This document shows, in pieces, positions 1-7,192 of a stretch of 52,184 nt of DNA (its first letter is position 1; each line of letters opens with the position of its first letter). A model generated the notes under the pieces. It did not search any database, had not been told where the DNA came from, and was given only the letters and a program-made list of their open reading frames with translations. The stretch lies in assembly GCA_003152275.1 (NCBI GenBank), contig PLZU01000016.1:669-52852 (forward strand). The letters are read 5' to 3'. Both the position numbers and the translations under genes were made by a program. The stretch is from Actinomycetota bacterium. Lineage in GTDB: Bacteria > Actinomycetota > Thermoleophilia > Gaiellales > Gaiellaceae.

Positions 1-764
1 TGGTGGTTGTTGTGCCAGCCCTCGCCGAAGACGAGCAGCGCGACGATCCAGTTGTTCCGCGCTTCGTCACGCGTGCGGTAGTCCTGCCGTCCGAACATAT
101 GGCAGATCGAATTCACGCTGAACGTCGCATGCTGGTAGGCGGCGATACGGATCAGCCCGCCCCACAGCAGCCCCTCGACGCCTGCTCCCCACGTTCCACC
201 GACGGCGTACCCGATCGCAAAGGGGATCCCGAGCGTGAGCACCACCCACAGCAGGTACAGACGATCGATCGTGCGCACGAGACGATCCTCGTAGAGGTCG
301 CGCCCGTACTCGCGCCCCTGCTCCATGCCGAGGTTGCGGAACATCCAGCCGACGTGCGCGTGTACGAAACCGCGCAGCGCGCCCCAAGGCCCATCGCCGT
401 GGCCGTGCGGGGAGTGCGGGTCGCCCGGCTGGTCGGAGAGCGCATGGTGCTTGCGGTGGTCTGTCACCCACTGCGTCACGGGCCCCTGCATCGTCATGCA
501 GCCGAGAATCGCGAGCAGCGCCTTGACGGGCGCGCGCGTCTCGAAGCCGCGGTGCGTGAAGAACCGGTGGAATCCGATCGTCGTCCCGAACGCGCAGAGG
601 ACGTACATGCCAGCGAAGAGAACGAGGTCGACCCAGTGGAACTCGATGCCCCAGAGGAGACCCATCGCCAGGACGAGGCCGAGTGGCGGCACGACGACCG
701 CGATCAGCGTCACGACCTGGCTGATCCGGCTCGTGCTCGACCGGACGGTTCCGACGGCGGTCAC
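1..764 (-). CDS. Acyl-CoA / fatty-acid delta-9 desaturase, 3' end beyond window
   Basis: Membrane di-iron desaturase that introduces a double bond into fatty acyl chains. About 254 N-terminal residues lie in the window; the C-terminus runs off the left edge. All three histidine boxes are visible: HRFFTH near residues 66-71, HRKHH at 103-107, and GWHNNHH at the very edge. Hydrophobic stretches near residues 17-40 and 45-65 and two more after residue 165 fit the usual four membrane helices. The start is a GTG at 764-762 that overlaps the stop of the upstream amidase gene as GTGA, so translation is probably coupled. It is the last visible gene of a minus-strand operon that begins with the VOC gene. 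The family is certain; substrate chain length and carrier (CoA or ACP) are not. Confidence 0.93.
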   Translation of the reverse strand, partial: MTAVGTVRSSTSRISQVVTLIAVVVPPLGLVLAMGLLWGIEFHWVDLVLFAGMYVLCAFGTTIGFHRFFTHRGFETRAPVKALLAILGCMTMQGPVTQWVTDHRKHHALSDQPGDPHSPHGHGDGPWGALRGFVHAHVGWMFRNLGMEQGREYGRDLYEDRLVRTIDRLYLLWVVLTLGIPFAIGYAVGGTWGAGVEGLLWGGLIRIAAYQHATFSVNSICHMFGRQDYRTRDEARNNWIVALLVFGEGWHNNH

Positions 765-1372
765 CGGTTCAGGAGCGCAGCGAGTCGTGTGCGGTAGATG
801 TTCATGTCCGAATGCCGCCAGTCGGCGTGCGTCTGGTTGCGCCAGGGAGCGTACAGCTCCTTGTGGAACGGGCTCGACAGGCTCTCGTTGTGGCCGATGA
901 CGTTGGCGATCGAGATTCGGTAGCGCGACATCAGCCACGCGGTCAAGGCAAGCGACGATCGCATCTGTGCCGCGTCGTTCAGAATCTCGGCATCGGACGT
1001 GCCGACATGCTCGATCCCGATCGCGACGTAGTTCAGCCCGACGGTGTGGCGGCACATGATGTCGAGCGGGACGAGCTGGTAGATCGTTCCGTCGCGGTCG
1101 ATGATGAAATGCGCGCACGTCCCCGGGAGCGAGTGGAGCTCGGGGTCCGGCATGTCGCTGGCGAAGGTGGCGTACGCCGATGCGAAGGTCGTCGTCGCCG
1201 TGTAATGCTCGACGATCACCTTCGGATGCAGGACGTACGAGTGGATGCCGTAGTGACGTTCCGCGTACTGCGCCATCTCAGCCTTCCGCTTCGCGCCGAA
1301 CGGGATCGGCTTCCACACGATGTGAGGCTTGGGCGGCGCAAACAGTGCAACTGCGAGTGCGAGAGCGACCAC
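761..1372 (-). CDS. N-acetylmuramoyl-L-alanine amidase-like protein (Amidase_2/PGRP fold)
   Basis: Predicted exported 203-aa zinc amidase that would cleave the bond between MurNAc and the stem peptide. A short hydrophobic N-terminus (MVALALAVALFAPP) looks like a signal peptide or anchor. His56 in VEHYT, His161 in VIGHNES, the Glu of AIGIEH (about 121) and the acidic/His cluster HADWRHSD (182-189) correspond to the zinc-ligand and catalytic positions of the T7-lysozyme/AmpD fold. The third ligand, usually C or D in a KxDPG context, is here in an unusual HADWRHSD setting, so the exact ligand is uncertain. The start is GTG, 4 bp after the upstream methyltransferase stop. It could instead be a PGRP-like sensor without activity. 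Confidence 0.82.
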   Translation of the reverse strand: MVALALAVALFAPPKPHIVWKPIPFGAKRKAEMAQYAERHYGIHSYVLHPKVIVEHYTATTTFASAYATFASDMPDPELHSLPGTCAHFIIDRDGTIYQLVPLDIMCRHTVGLNYVAIGIEHVGTSDAEILNDAAQMRSSLALTAWLMSRYRISIANVIGHNESLSSPFHKELYAPWRNQTHADWRHSDMNIYRTRLAALLNR

Positions 1373-1376
1373 AGGC

Positions 1377-1943
1377 TTACGGTAGCCGGAGCTGGTAGAC
1401 GCCGTCGGCGAGCGTCTCGACCTCCCACTGCTCGAAAAACGACTTCGCGAACGGGCGGCCGGGATCGGCGATGACGATCTCGCCGCCGAGCCGCGGCAGG
1501 AGCTCGAGCAGCTGCGCGGCGTTCCGTTCCTCGTAGAGGAGATCCGCGCCGAGCACGAGCTGCCACGGCGCCTCGCGGAGCAGCGGCTCCGGATCGTCCC
1601 AGCGAACCCGTTTCACGCGGAGCCGGATGCTGTTCCGTTTCGCGTTGGCCCGCAGGAGCGCGACTGCGTCGTCCGCCCAGTCTGTCGCGAGCACGCTCGC
1701 GCCGCGAAGAGCCGCCGTGAGCGACGGAAGCCCGAGCCCTGCACCGAGCTCGAGCACGCGCCTGCCGCGAAGGTCGAGCGCCGATACGACCTTCGCGAGT
1801 GCGACGCCGCTCGCCCAGAGCTCCGCCCAGTACGGCAGGAACTCGTCCTCGTCGAAGGACTCTTCGTCGATGAGCTCGTCGGCGTTCGGCGGCCGCAGGA
1901 GCGTGACGCGCCGGTCGGCGAGCTCGAATGTTTCCTCGATCAG
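1377..1943 (-). CDS. Class I SAM-dependent methyltransferase (lysine/nicotinamide N-methyltransferase-like)
   Basis: About 188 aa, similar to the Methyltransf_16 group that methylates protein lysines or small amines. SAM motif I is VLELGAGLGLPSL, followed by the motif II acidic residue in ATDWADDAV and the GADLLYEE signature of this group. The start is a problem. No ATG/GTG/TTG lies in frame near the natural N-terminus (IEETFELAD). A CTG at 1943-1941 overlaps the VOC stop as CTGA, matching the NTGA overlaps seen throughout the window, so I chose it. The nearest standard in-frame start is GTG at 2021-2019, which would add 26 arginine-rich residues that look like a shadow of the VOC gene. Function is known only at family level. 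Confidence 0.8.
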   Translation of the reverse strand: MIEETFELADRRVTLLRPPNADELIDEESFDEDEFLPYWAELWASGVALAKVVSALDLRGRRVLELGAGLGLPSLTAALRGASVLATDWADDAVALLRANAKRNSIRLRVKRVRWDDPEPLLREAPWQLVLGADLLYEERNAAQLLELLPRLGGEIVIADPGRPFAKSFFEQWEVETLADGVYQLRLP

Positions 1944-2320
1944 AGCGTTGCGTAGAGATCGACGCCGACGCCGTCGGGGTCCTGGAGCTGCGCGTAGCGC
2001 TGGCCCCAGAAGGCGTCCCACGGTTCCTTCTCCCCGTGGAAGCCGGCGTCGACCGCGCGGCCGTACACCTCGTCGACCTCCGACGGGCTCGCACATTCAA
2101 ATGCGAGCCCGAGCTGGTTGCCGGTCTCCCGCGTCCAGTCCGGCCTAAAGCTCCGCACGACGTCCTCGGTGTCGAGCATGAAGCGAACACCGTTCGGCAA
2201 GAACGTGTCCACGTGACCTTCCTCAGGCGTCTCCGGAACCTCGACTCCGAGCAGGCGGTAGAAACGAATCGACCGCGCCATGTCGGACGTCACGACGGCG
2301 ATGGCATTGAGCTGCGGCAT
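1940..2320 (-). CDS. VOC family (glyoxalase/bleomycin-resistance fold) protein
   Basis: A 126-aa single-module pair of beta-alpha-beta-beta-beta repeats. The first repeat is MPQLNAIAVVTSDMARSIRF with the typical 'SIRFYRLLG' helix; the second ends in QLQDPDGVGVDLY, the usual C-terminal strand of the fold. The first conserved metal position, usually His or Gln, is Asn here, so a metal-dependent role is doubtful. Start: ATG at 2320-2318. An upstream in-frame start (2353) would overlap the divergent reductase start and is rejected. The 31-bp gap to the divergent aldo/keto reductase is a palindromic double promoter. It heads the operon VOC - methyltransferase - amidase - desaturase. Substrate unknown. 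Confidence 0.85.
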   Translation of the reverse strand: MPQLNAIAVVTSDMARSIRFYRLLGVEVPETPEEGHVDTFLPNGVRFMLDTEDVVRSFRPDWTRETGNQLGLAFECASPSEVDEVYGRAVDAGFHGEKEPWDAFWGQRYAQLQDPDGVGVDLYATL

Positions 2321-2325
2321 GGAAG

Positions 2326-2346
2326 CGACGGTAACGGATACCGTCG
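2326..2346. promoter_or_regulatory. Palindromic back-to-back -10 elements for two leaderless genes
   Basis: CGACGGTA-ACGGA-TACCGTCG, an 8-bp inverted repeat with a 5-nt centre that fills most of the gap between divergent starts. Each arm contains TACCGT (TA-N3-T). The plus copy is 7 nt before the ATG at 2352 and the minus copy is 7 nt before the ATG at 2320. Neither gene has a Shine-Dalgarno. This geometry matches other suspected leaderless starts in the window. An operator role for the same palindrome is possible. Confidence 0.5.
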
Positions 2347-2351
2347 AGCCC

Positions 2352-3314
2352 ATGCGCTACAGAAAACTCGGCTCGAGCGATCTCCAGGTGTCCGAGATCA
2401 GCCTCGGCTCGTGGATGACCTACGGTGGGGGCGTCGATCGTGAGCGGTCGGAGGCCTGCGTCGCGACGGCCTTCGACGTCGGCATCAACTTCATCGACAC
2501 CGCGAACGTCTATTCCGGCGGCCGCGCCGAGGAATTCCTCGGTGAGGTGCTCGCCGATCGGCAGCGCGATTCGTACGTGCTCGCGACGAAGCTCTTCTTC
2601 CCGATGTCGGAGTCAGACCGAGGCCTTTCTCGGCAGCAGGTCGTCAAGCAGATCGACGCGTCGCTCGCACGGCTCCGCACCGACTACGTCGACCTCTACC
2701 AGTGCCATCGCTACGACTGGGACACACCGCTCGAGGAGACGATGGAGGCGCTGTCGGAGATCGTCCGCGCAGGCAAGGCGCGCTACCTCGGCTTCAGCGA
2801 GTGGCCGCCCGAGAAGATCGCTGAAGCGCTGAACCTGCCAGGGGTCGAGAAGTTCGTCTCTAGCCAGCCGCAGTACTCGATGATCTGGCGCGGCCCCGAG
2901 CGCGACGTGATCCCGCTGTGCGCCGCTAACGGCATCTCGCAGATCGTGTGGTCGCCGCTTGCACAGGGGATCCTCACCGGGAAATACAAGCCGGGCGAGC
3001 CGCCGCCCGCAGACAGTCGTGCATCCTCGGAGCAGATGAACTACTTCATGGACTCAACCGACGACGACACGCTGCTCAAGCGCGTGCAGCAGCTGCAGCC
3101 GATTGCAGACGACCTCGGCCTCTCGATGGCGCAGCTCGCGCTCGCGTGGGTCTTGAGGGAGCCGAATGTCGCGTCGGCGATCATCGGCGCGTCCCGGCCC
3201 GAGCAGGTCTCCGACAATGCGGCCGCGTCGGGCGTCTCACTCGACGAGCCGACGCTGAGGCAGATCGACGAAATCCTCGGCGACAGCGTGAGATATGAGG
3301 GCTCCGCCTCGTAA
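2352..3314 (+). CDS. Aldo/keto reductase (voltage-gated K-channel beta-subunit-like group)
   Basis: NADPH-dependent reductase of carbonyl compounds, 320 aa, with a TIM-barrel. Visible catalytic residues are Asp in FIDTANVY, Tyr in the same motif, Lys in LATKLFF and His in YQCHRYD. The cofactor-binding C-terminal segment IIGASRPEQV is intact. The GILTGKYKPGEPPP loop and overall length are typical of the YghZ/Kv-beta-like AKRs. The chosen ATG (2352) begins MRYRKLGSSDLQVSEISLG, the standard AKR N-terminus; an earlier in-frame start at 2280 lies inside the divergent VOC gene. It faces the VOC gene across a symmetric promoter, which hints at co-regulation, perhaps in aldehyde detoxification. The substrate cannot be told from sequence. 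Confidence 0.93.
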   Translation: MRYRKLGSSDLQVSEISLGSWMTYGGGVDRERSEACVATAFDVGINFIDTANVYSGGRAEEFLGEVLADRQRDSYVLATKLFFPMSESDRGLSRQQVVKQIDASLARLRTDYVDLYQCHRYDWDTPLEETMEALSEIVRAGKARYLGFSEWPPEKIAEALNLPGVEKFVSSQPQYSMIWRGPERDVIPLCAANGISQIVWSPLAQGILTGKYKPGEPPPADSRASSEQMNYFMDSTDDDTLLKRVQQLQPIADDLGLSMAQLALAWVLREPNVASAIIGASRPEQVSDNAAASGVSLDEPTLRQIDEILGDSVRYEGSAS

Positions 3315-3316
3315 CC

Positions 3317-3322
3317 TAAGCT
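3317..3322 (+). promoter_or_regulatory. Putative -10 element before patatin-like gene
   Basis: TAAGCT lies 9 nt before the ATG at 3332, and no Shine-Dalgarno is visible. It fits the TA-N3-T pattern seen before other transcription-unit starts, but is a weaker match. No clear -35 box. Confidence 0.3.
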
Positions 3323-3331
3323 GAGCGGGCA

Positions 3332-4465
3332 ATGGAACGCGACGTCGCAGTCGTTCTCTCCGGCGGCGCCGTAAACGGCGTCCTCATGGAGCTCGGCTTC
3401 CTCAAGCGCTTGCGCGAGAGCGATCTCTGGCCGCGGGTCGGCTGGATCTACGGAACCTCCTCCGGCGCAGTGGCCGGGACGATGGCCGCCCTCGACATGC
3501 TCGACGACCTCGAGGACTTCATGCTGCGCCTGCAACCGGAGGAGACGTTCAGGCCGCATTCGCTGTGGCGCCTGCCCTTGCTCGGATCGCACGACTACCG
3601 GCTGCCCGAAACAATCGCCGAGCGCCTCGGTGATCTCGTGCCGCTCGCGCGCCGGCTTGCACAGGCGCCGATCGAGGTGACGGTCTTCGCGACCGACGTC
3701 AGTAACGACGCGCACGGCGAGGGTGCGCGCATGTACGAGCTCGCGTACTCGTCGCGGACGACGCCGCCGGAGACGATGGCCCAGGCGATCCTTGCCTCTG
3801 CCGCGGTCAGCGCGCTCGTCCTCCCCCGTCCGGTCGGAGATCGGATCGCGACGGACGGGGCCTGGGTGCGCAACTTCCCGCTCGGGCCGGCGTACGGGCA
3901 GCCTGGCGTCGAGCTGATCGTCAGCTTCCGGTACCTGCCGAACTATCCGCACTTCGGCGCGGAAGGTCTCGCACGCTTCCGGCGGCGCCTCGAGCGCTTC
4001 CCGAAGATCCCGCCCGTCAAGGCGTTGGCCGCGGAGCTGCGCGAGGCCGAGGAACGGGTCGAGCGCGGTGAGCCCGCGCACTGGGCCGACATGATCGTCC
4101 GGCTGATGCGCGTCGCCATTCAGCAGAACACCGTGCTCGAGGAGCGCATGGCACAAGACAAGGACGAGGCGCTTGTCGCACTCGAGCAGCTGCGGCAGGA
4201 CGTCCAGGACATCGTGCGCCGCGAAGGCGGGCGCCGAGGCGACCGGGTCGCCCGCGCGATCGACGAGCATTTCGCCAGTGCGAAGTTCCCGTTTCTCGGC
4301 GACCGGCTGATCCCCCGTATCGCCGTGCAATCGAGCGCGGGCGAGGTCTCGCTCGAAACAGGGCTCCGGAATCCGAAGCCGTGGAGCGAAGAGGAGAAGC
4401 GCCTGCTGATCGCGCGTGGGTACGGACTGCTCGACGAGGTGCTCGCCGAGCGCCGCGTCGCCTAG
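3332..4465 (+). CDS. Patatin-like phospholipase (RssA/YchK-like)
   Basis: A 377-aa Ser-Asp dyad lipid acyl hydrolase. The oxyanion loop is VVLSGGAVNG (8-16), the nucleophile elbow GTSSG puts Ser at 43, and the catalytic Asp is in ATDGAW (Asp175). The patatin core ends near residue 200. The rest is charged and alpha-helical (repeated E/R/L-rich segments around 215-330), perhaps a lid or membrane-association region. No signal peptide, so probably cytoplasmic or peripheral. It follows the aldo/keto reductase by 17 bp but appears to have its own promoter. Its 3' end is 3 bp from the convergent FAD oxidase gene. Substrate unknown. Confidence 0.9.
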   Translation: MERDVAVVLSGGAVNGVLMELGFLKRLRESDLWPRVGWIYGTSSGAVAGTMAALDMLDDLEDFMLRLQPEETFRPHSLWRLPLLGSHDYRLPETIAERLGDLVPLARRLAQAPIEVTVFATDVSNDAHGEGARMYELAYSSRTTPPETMAQAILASAAVSALVLPRPVGDRIATDGAWVRNFPLGPAYGQPGVELIVSFRYLPNYPHFGAEGLARFRRRLERFPKIPPVKALAAELREAEERVERGEPAHWADMIVRLMRVAIQQNTVLEERMAQDKDEALVALEQLRQDVQDIVRREGGRRGDRVARAIDEHFASAKFPFLGDRLIPRIAVQSSAGEVSLETGLRNPKPWSEEEKRLLIARGYGLLDEVLAERRVA

Positions 4466-4468
4466 CCG

Positions 4469-5845
4469 CTACGGCACCACTTTGCCGGGATTCATGATCC
4501 CGTTCGGGTCGAACAGCTGCTTGATGCCGCGATAGAGCGGGATCAGGTCGCCGTGCTCGCGCTCGAGGTAGCCGAGCTTGCCGTAGCCGATGCCGTGCTC
4601 GCCGGTGCAGGTGCCCCCGCGCGCGAGCGCGTCGTCGACGAGTGTTGCGTTCAGCGCCTCCGCTTTGGAGATCGAGGCCGCATCGTCCGGGTCGAGCAGG
4701 AACGCGACGTGGAAGTTGCCGTCGCCGACGTGACCGACGATCCCGCCGCGCAACCCTGAGCCGTCGAGCGCGCGCCGCCCGTGCTCGATCGCGCCGGCCA
4801 GCTCCGACACGGGCACCGCGACGTCCGTCGTCATCGCCTTCGATCCGGGCGCGAGTGCGAGCGACGCCATCAGCGCGTTATGTCGTGCGCTCCACATCTG
4901 GCTACGGGCGGTCGGATCGCTCTCCGACTCGAAGGCTGTCGCGCCCTCGTCGTCGGCGATCTCGCGCGTCGTCGCCAGGTCGCCGGCCACGCCCGCCTCG
5001 GTGCCCCCGAACTCGACGAAGAGGTACGGCGACTCCGGAAAACTCGTGCCTGAGAACGCGTTCAGCGCGGCGATGGTCATCGCGTCGAGCAGCTCACAGC
5101 GCGTGACGGGAACACCTGAGCCGATGATTCCGGCTGCCGCACGGCACGCCGACTCAATGGATGGGAACCCGGCGCGCGCCACGACGATGTGCTCCGGAAT
5201 CGGGTGCAGTCGCAGCGTCAACTCGGTGATCACGCCGAGCGTGCCTTCCGAGCCGACGAAAAGACCCGTGAGGTTGTAACCGGCCGACGTCTTCACAGCC
5301 CGCGTGCCGGTGCGTACGACGCGGCCACTCGCGAGGACGACCTCGAGCGCAAGCACGTGCGCGCGCATGCCGCCGTATCGAACAGTCGTCGTCCCGCTCG
5401 CGTTCGTCGCCGCCATCCCGCCGAGCGTGGCATCCGCGCCGGGATCGACAGGAAACCAAAGCCCGTGCGGCCCCGCGGCCGCCTCGAGCTGCGAACGCGT
5501 GACACCCGGACGGACGGTGGCAGTGAGATCGTCGGGGCGAACCGCGACGATCGCGTTCATGCGCGTCAGGTCGAGACTGATGCCGCCGTGCAGCGGGATC
5601 ACGTGCCCTTCGAGACTCGTGCCGGCTCCGAACGGCACGACGGGGACCCCGGCGGCGTCCGCGTACTCGAGCACGGCCGCGACCTCTTCGGTCGATTCCG
5701 GAAAGACGACGACGTCAGGACGATGAGGTGCGTGGTACGTGAGATCGCCGGCGTGCTGGTCGAGCACCGATTCGCCGTCGCTCACGCGCCGCTCGTCCGG
5801 AACGAGCCGGAGCAGTTCCGCGCGCAGATCGGCCGCGACCGCCAT
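4469..5845 (-). CDS. FAD-linked oxidase of the GlcD / D-lactate dehydrogenase family
   Basis: A 458-aa flavoprotein that oxidises a 2-hydroxy acid such as glycolate or D-lactate. The PP-type FAD-binding domain is clear: VPVVPFGAGTSLEGH (about 72-86), DPGADATLGGMAATNASG and the SEGTLGVITELTLR segment. The C-terminal FAD-oxidase domain has the metal/substrate motifs HVGDGNFHVAFL and CTGEHGIGYGK. Length fits single-subunit LDHD/GlcD enzymes; no iron-sulfur partner (GlcF) is adjacent. The start ATG at 5845 is preceded by TAGTCT at 6 nt, suggesting a leaderless transcript. Substrate choice among glycolate, D-lactate and D-2-hydroxyglutarate cannot be made from sequence. Confidence 0.94.
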   Translation of the reverse strand: MAVAADLRAELLRLVPDERRVSDGESVLDQHAGDLTYHAPHRPDVVVFPESTEEVAAVLEYADAAGVPVVPFGAGTSLEGHVIPLHGGISLDLTRMNAIVAVRPDDLTATVRPGVTRSQLEAAAGPHGLWFPVDPGADATLGGMAATNASGTTTVRYGGMRAHVLALEVVLASGRVVRTGTRAVKTSAGYNLTGLFVGSEGTLGVITELTLRLHPIPEHIVVARAGFPSIESACRAAAGIIGSGVPVTRCELLDAMTIAALNAFSGTSFPESPYLFVEFGGTEAGVAGDLATTREIADDEGATAFESESDPTARSQMWSARHNALMASLALAPGSKAMTTDVAVPVSELAGAIEHGRRALDGSGLRGGIVGHVGDGNFHVAFLLDPDDAASISKAEALNATLVDDALARGGTCTGEHGIGYGKLGYLEREHGDLIPLYRGIKQLFDPNGIMNPGKVVP

Positions 5846-5851
5846 GCTCGA

Positions 5852-5857
5852 AGACTA
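5852..5857 (-). promoter_or_regulatory. Putative leaderless promoter -10 (TAGTCT) of the GlcD-like gene
   Basis: On the minus strand CTAGTCT ends 6 nt before ATG 5845. It lies in the 19-bp gap after clpP. The same TAGTCT with 6-7 nt spacing precedes cofC and the epimerase gene at 19021. No -35 box is recognisable. Confidence 0.5.
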
Positions 5858-5864
5858 GACGGCG

Positions 5865-6461
5865 CTAGGCCGCCTCCTCGCGCGTCTGCAAGACCCGGTC
5901 CGCGAGCCCGTACTCGATCGCTTCCTCCGGCCCGAGGAAGCGGTCACGGTCGATGTCGCGCATCACCTCGTCCGCATCGCGGTGCGTGTGCTTGGCGATG
6001 ATCTCCGCGTAGCGACGGGTGAGCGAAAGAATCTCCTTCGCCGCGATCTGGATGTCCGCCGGCGAGCCACGGAAGCCGCCCGAACCTTGGTGGATCATCA
6101 CCTTCGAGTTCGGGAGCACGAAACGCTTCCCCTCCGCTCCTCCCGCGAGGATCAGCGCGCCCGCCGACATCGCCATCCCGACCGCATAGGTCTGCACATC
6201 CGGCTTCACGAACTGCATGGCGTCGTAGATCGCAAAGCCGGCATACGCGTCGCCTCCGGGCGAGTTCACGTAAAGCCGGATGTCAGCGTCCGGATCCTCC
6301 GCCTCGAGGAAGAGGAGCTGCGCGACGATCAGGTTCGCAGACTGGTCCTCGACTTGCGTGCCGAGAAACACGATTCGCTCGCGCAACAGGCGCGAGTAGA
6401 TGTCGAAGGAGCGCTCGAAGCGCCCGTCCGACTCGACGACCATCGGCACCAGATGATTCAA
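5865..6461 (-). CDS. clpP: ATP-dependent Clp protease proteolytic subunit
   Basis: Serine protease subunit that forms a tetradecameric barrel and works with a Clp ATPase. 198 aa from the TTG at 6461, where [10 protein letters not shown] lines up with the usual MN-LVPMVVE start; ATG at 6443 is a shorter alternative. The triad is visible: Ser99 in GMAMSAGA, His124 in MIHQGSGG and Asp173 in DRDRFL. The Gly-rich [11 protein letters not shown] segment is standard. No clpX, tig or second clpP is adjacent, so this is likely an extra stand-alone ClpP, common in actinobacteria. It diverges from the SRPBCC-ArsR pair across twin palindromes whose inner spacer is AT-rich, so ArsR control of clpP is possible. 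Confidence 0.94.
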   Translation of the reverse strand: MNHLVPMVVESDGRFERSFDIYSRLLRERIVFLGTQVEDQSANLIVAQLLFLEAEDPDADIRLYVNSPGGDAYAGFAIYDAMQFVKPDVQTYAVGMAMSAGALILAGGAEGKRFVLPNSKVMIHQGSGGFRGSPADIQIAAKEILSLTRRYAEIIAKHTHRDADEVMRDIDRDRFLGPEEAIEYGLADRVLQTREEAA

Positions 6462-6467
6462 TGTGAG

Positions 6468-6513
6468 GCGCAACCCATTGGTTGCATATTTATACGCAAC
6501 CAAAGGGTTGCGC
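6468..6513. promoter_or_regulatory. Twin palindromic operator in the clpP / SRPBCC-arsR divergent promoter
   Basis: Two 16-bp palindromes, GCAACC-CATT-GGTTGC (6470-6485) and GCAACC-AAAG-GGTTGC (6496-6511), flank a 10-bp AT-rich spacer ATATTTATAC. The whole unit is itself symmetric (GCGCAACC outward to GGTTGCGC). Centres are 26 bp apart. The spacer probably holds the core promoter for one or both strands (TATAAA on the minus strand). Winged-helix ArsR dimers bind such inverted repeats, and an ArsR gene is the second gene downstream, so autoregulation is the simplest reading. Confidence 0.75.
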
Positions 6514-6533
6514 GTCAAGTGAAAGGAGACAGC

Positions 6534-6878
6534 GTGGAGATCGAGCGGGACATCGTCTTTCCCGCCTCGCCGGCGGAGGTCTGGGAGGCGCTGACCGAGC
6601 CCGAGCGGCTCGAGGAGTGGTTCGCGAACGAGGTCTCACTCGACGCACGGCCCGGCGGCGAAGGCGTCTTCCGCTGGGGCGACGGCGACGAGCGCCGGGC
6701 GGTCGTCCGTGAGCTCGAGCCGCAAGAGCGGCTCGTCCTCGACTGGGAGGACGACGGGCAGGTCGTGCTCGAGCTGGAGGAGGTCGACGGTGGCACGCGG
6801 CTGCACGTCGTCGAGACGTCTCCCGAATGGAGCACGGCGCTCGAGTTGCACGCGCTCGCATGGGTCAGGGTCGCGTAG
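6534..6878 (+). CDS. SRPBCC-domain protein (AHSA1/START-like)
   Basis: A 114-aa protein with the helix-grip fold that binds hydrophobic ligands. Typical features are [19 protein letters not shown] at the N-terminus, [11 protein letters not shown], and the closing [11 protein letters not shown] helix. The GTG start at 6534 is supported by a strong Shine-Dalgarno, GAAAGGAG at 6521-6528 with 5 nt spacing, unusual in this window where most unit-heading genes lack one. The 3' end overlaps the arsR gene by 19 nt. ArsR + SRPBCC is a well-known two-gene arrangement in which the regulator controls its partner. It is somewhat shorter than the usual 140-160 aa for AHSA1 proteins. Ligand unknown. Confidence 0.88.
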   Translation: MEIERDIVFPASPAEVWEALTEPERLEEWFANEVSLDARPGGEGVFRWGDGDERRAVVRELEPQERLVLDWEDDGQVVLELEEVDGGTRLHVVETSPEWSTALELHALAWVRVA

Positions 6879-7192
6879 ACGGCGTCTTCGCGGCGCTCGG
6901 GGACCCGGGCCGTCGCGCACTCGTCGAGGCGGTCGCCGCGCGCGGAGACGCCACTGCAACGGAGCTCGCTGCGCAGCTCCCGGTCAGCCGGCAGGCGGTC
7001 TCGAAGCAGCTCGTGGCACTCGAGGACGCCGGCCTCCTGCGCTCGACCCGGTCGGGACGAGAGACGCGGTACGAGGTCACACCGGAACCGCTCGGCGACG
7101 CCGTCGCCTGGATGGTCGAGGTCGGCGCCGCCTGGGACGAGCGCCTAGCCAAGCTCGGCCGCGCGCTTGCTAGGGGTAGAGCCGCTCGATGA
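6860..7192 (+). CDS. ArsR/SmtB-family winged-helix transcriptional regulator
   Basis: A 110-aa DNA-binding repressor-type protein. The helix-turn-helix is in TELAAQLPVSRQAVSKQL (about 34-51), followed by the wing STRSGRETRYEVTP. It contains no Cys and no His, so it cannot use the metal-sensing sites of classic ArsR/SmtB proteins; it resembles the SdpR-like non-metal group. The ATG at 6860 overlaps the SRPBCC gene. Its 3' end overlaps convergent pdxH by 23 bp. The likely target is the twin palindrome at 6468-6513, which would give autoregulation and perhaps control of clpP. The signal is unknown. Confidence 0.92.
   Translation: MGQGRVDGVFAALGDPGRRALVEAVAARGDATATELAAQLPVSRQAVSKQLVALEDAGLLRSTRSGRETRYEVTPEPLGDAVAWMVEVGAAWDERLAKLGRALARGRAAR

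Noticed and set aside
3041-4330. 429-aa open frame on the minus strand
   Set aside because: Antisense to the aldo/keto reductase and patatin genes; composition is that of a shadow frame and the sense genes have intact motifs.
6468-6513. Symmetric region as a recombination or attachment site
   Set aside because: No integrase, no flanking duplication and no mobile genes; its place between divergent genes next to an ArsR explains it better.
6462-6518. Longer clpP from TTG at 6518
   Set aside because: The extension would be encoded by the twin palindromes and adds nothing homologous to ClpP.
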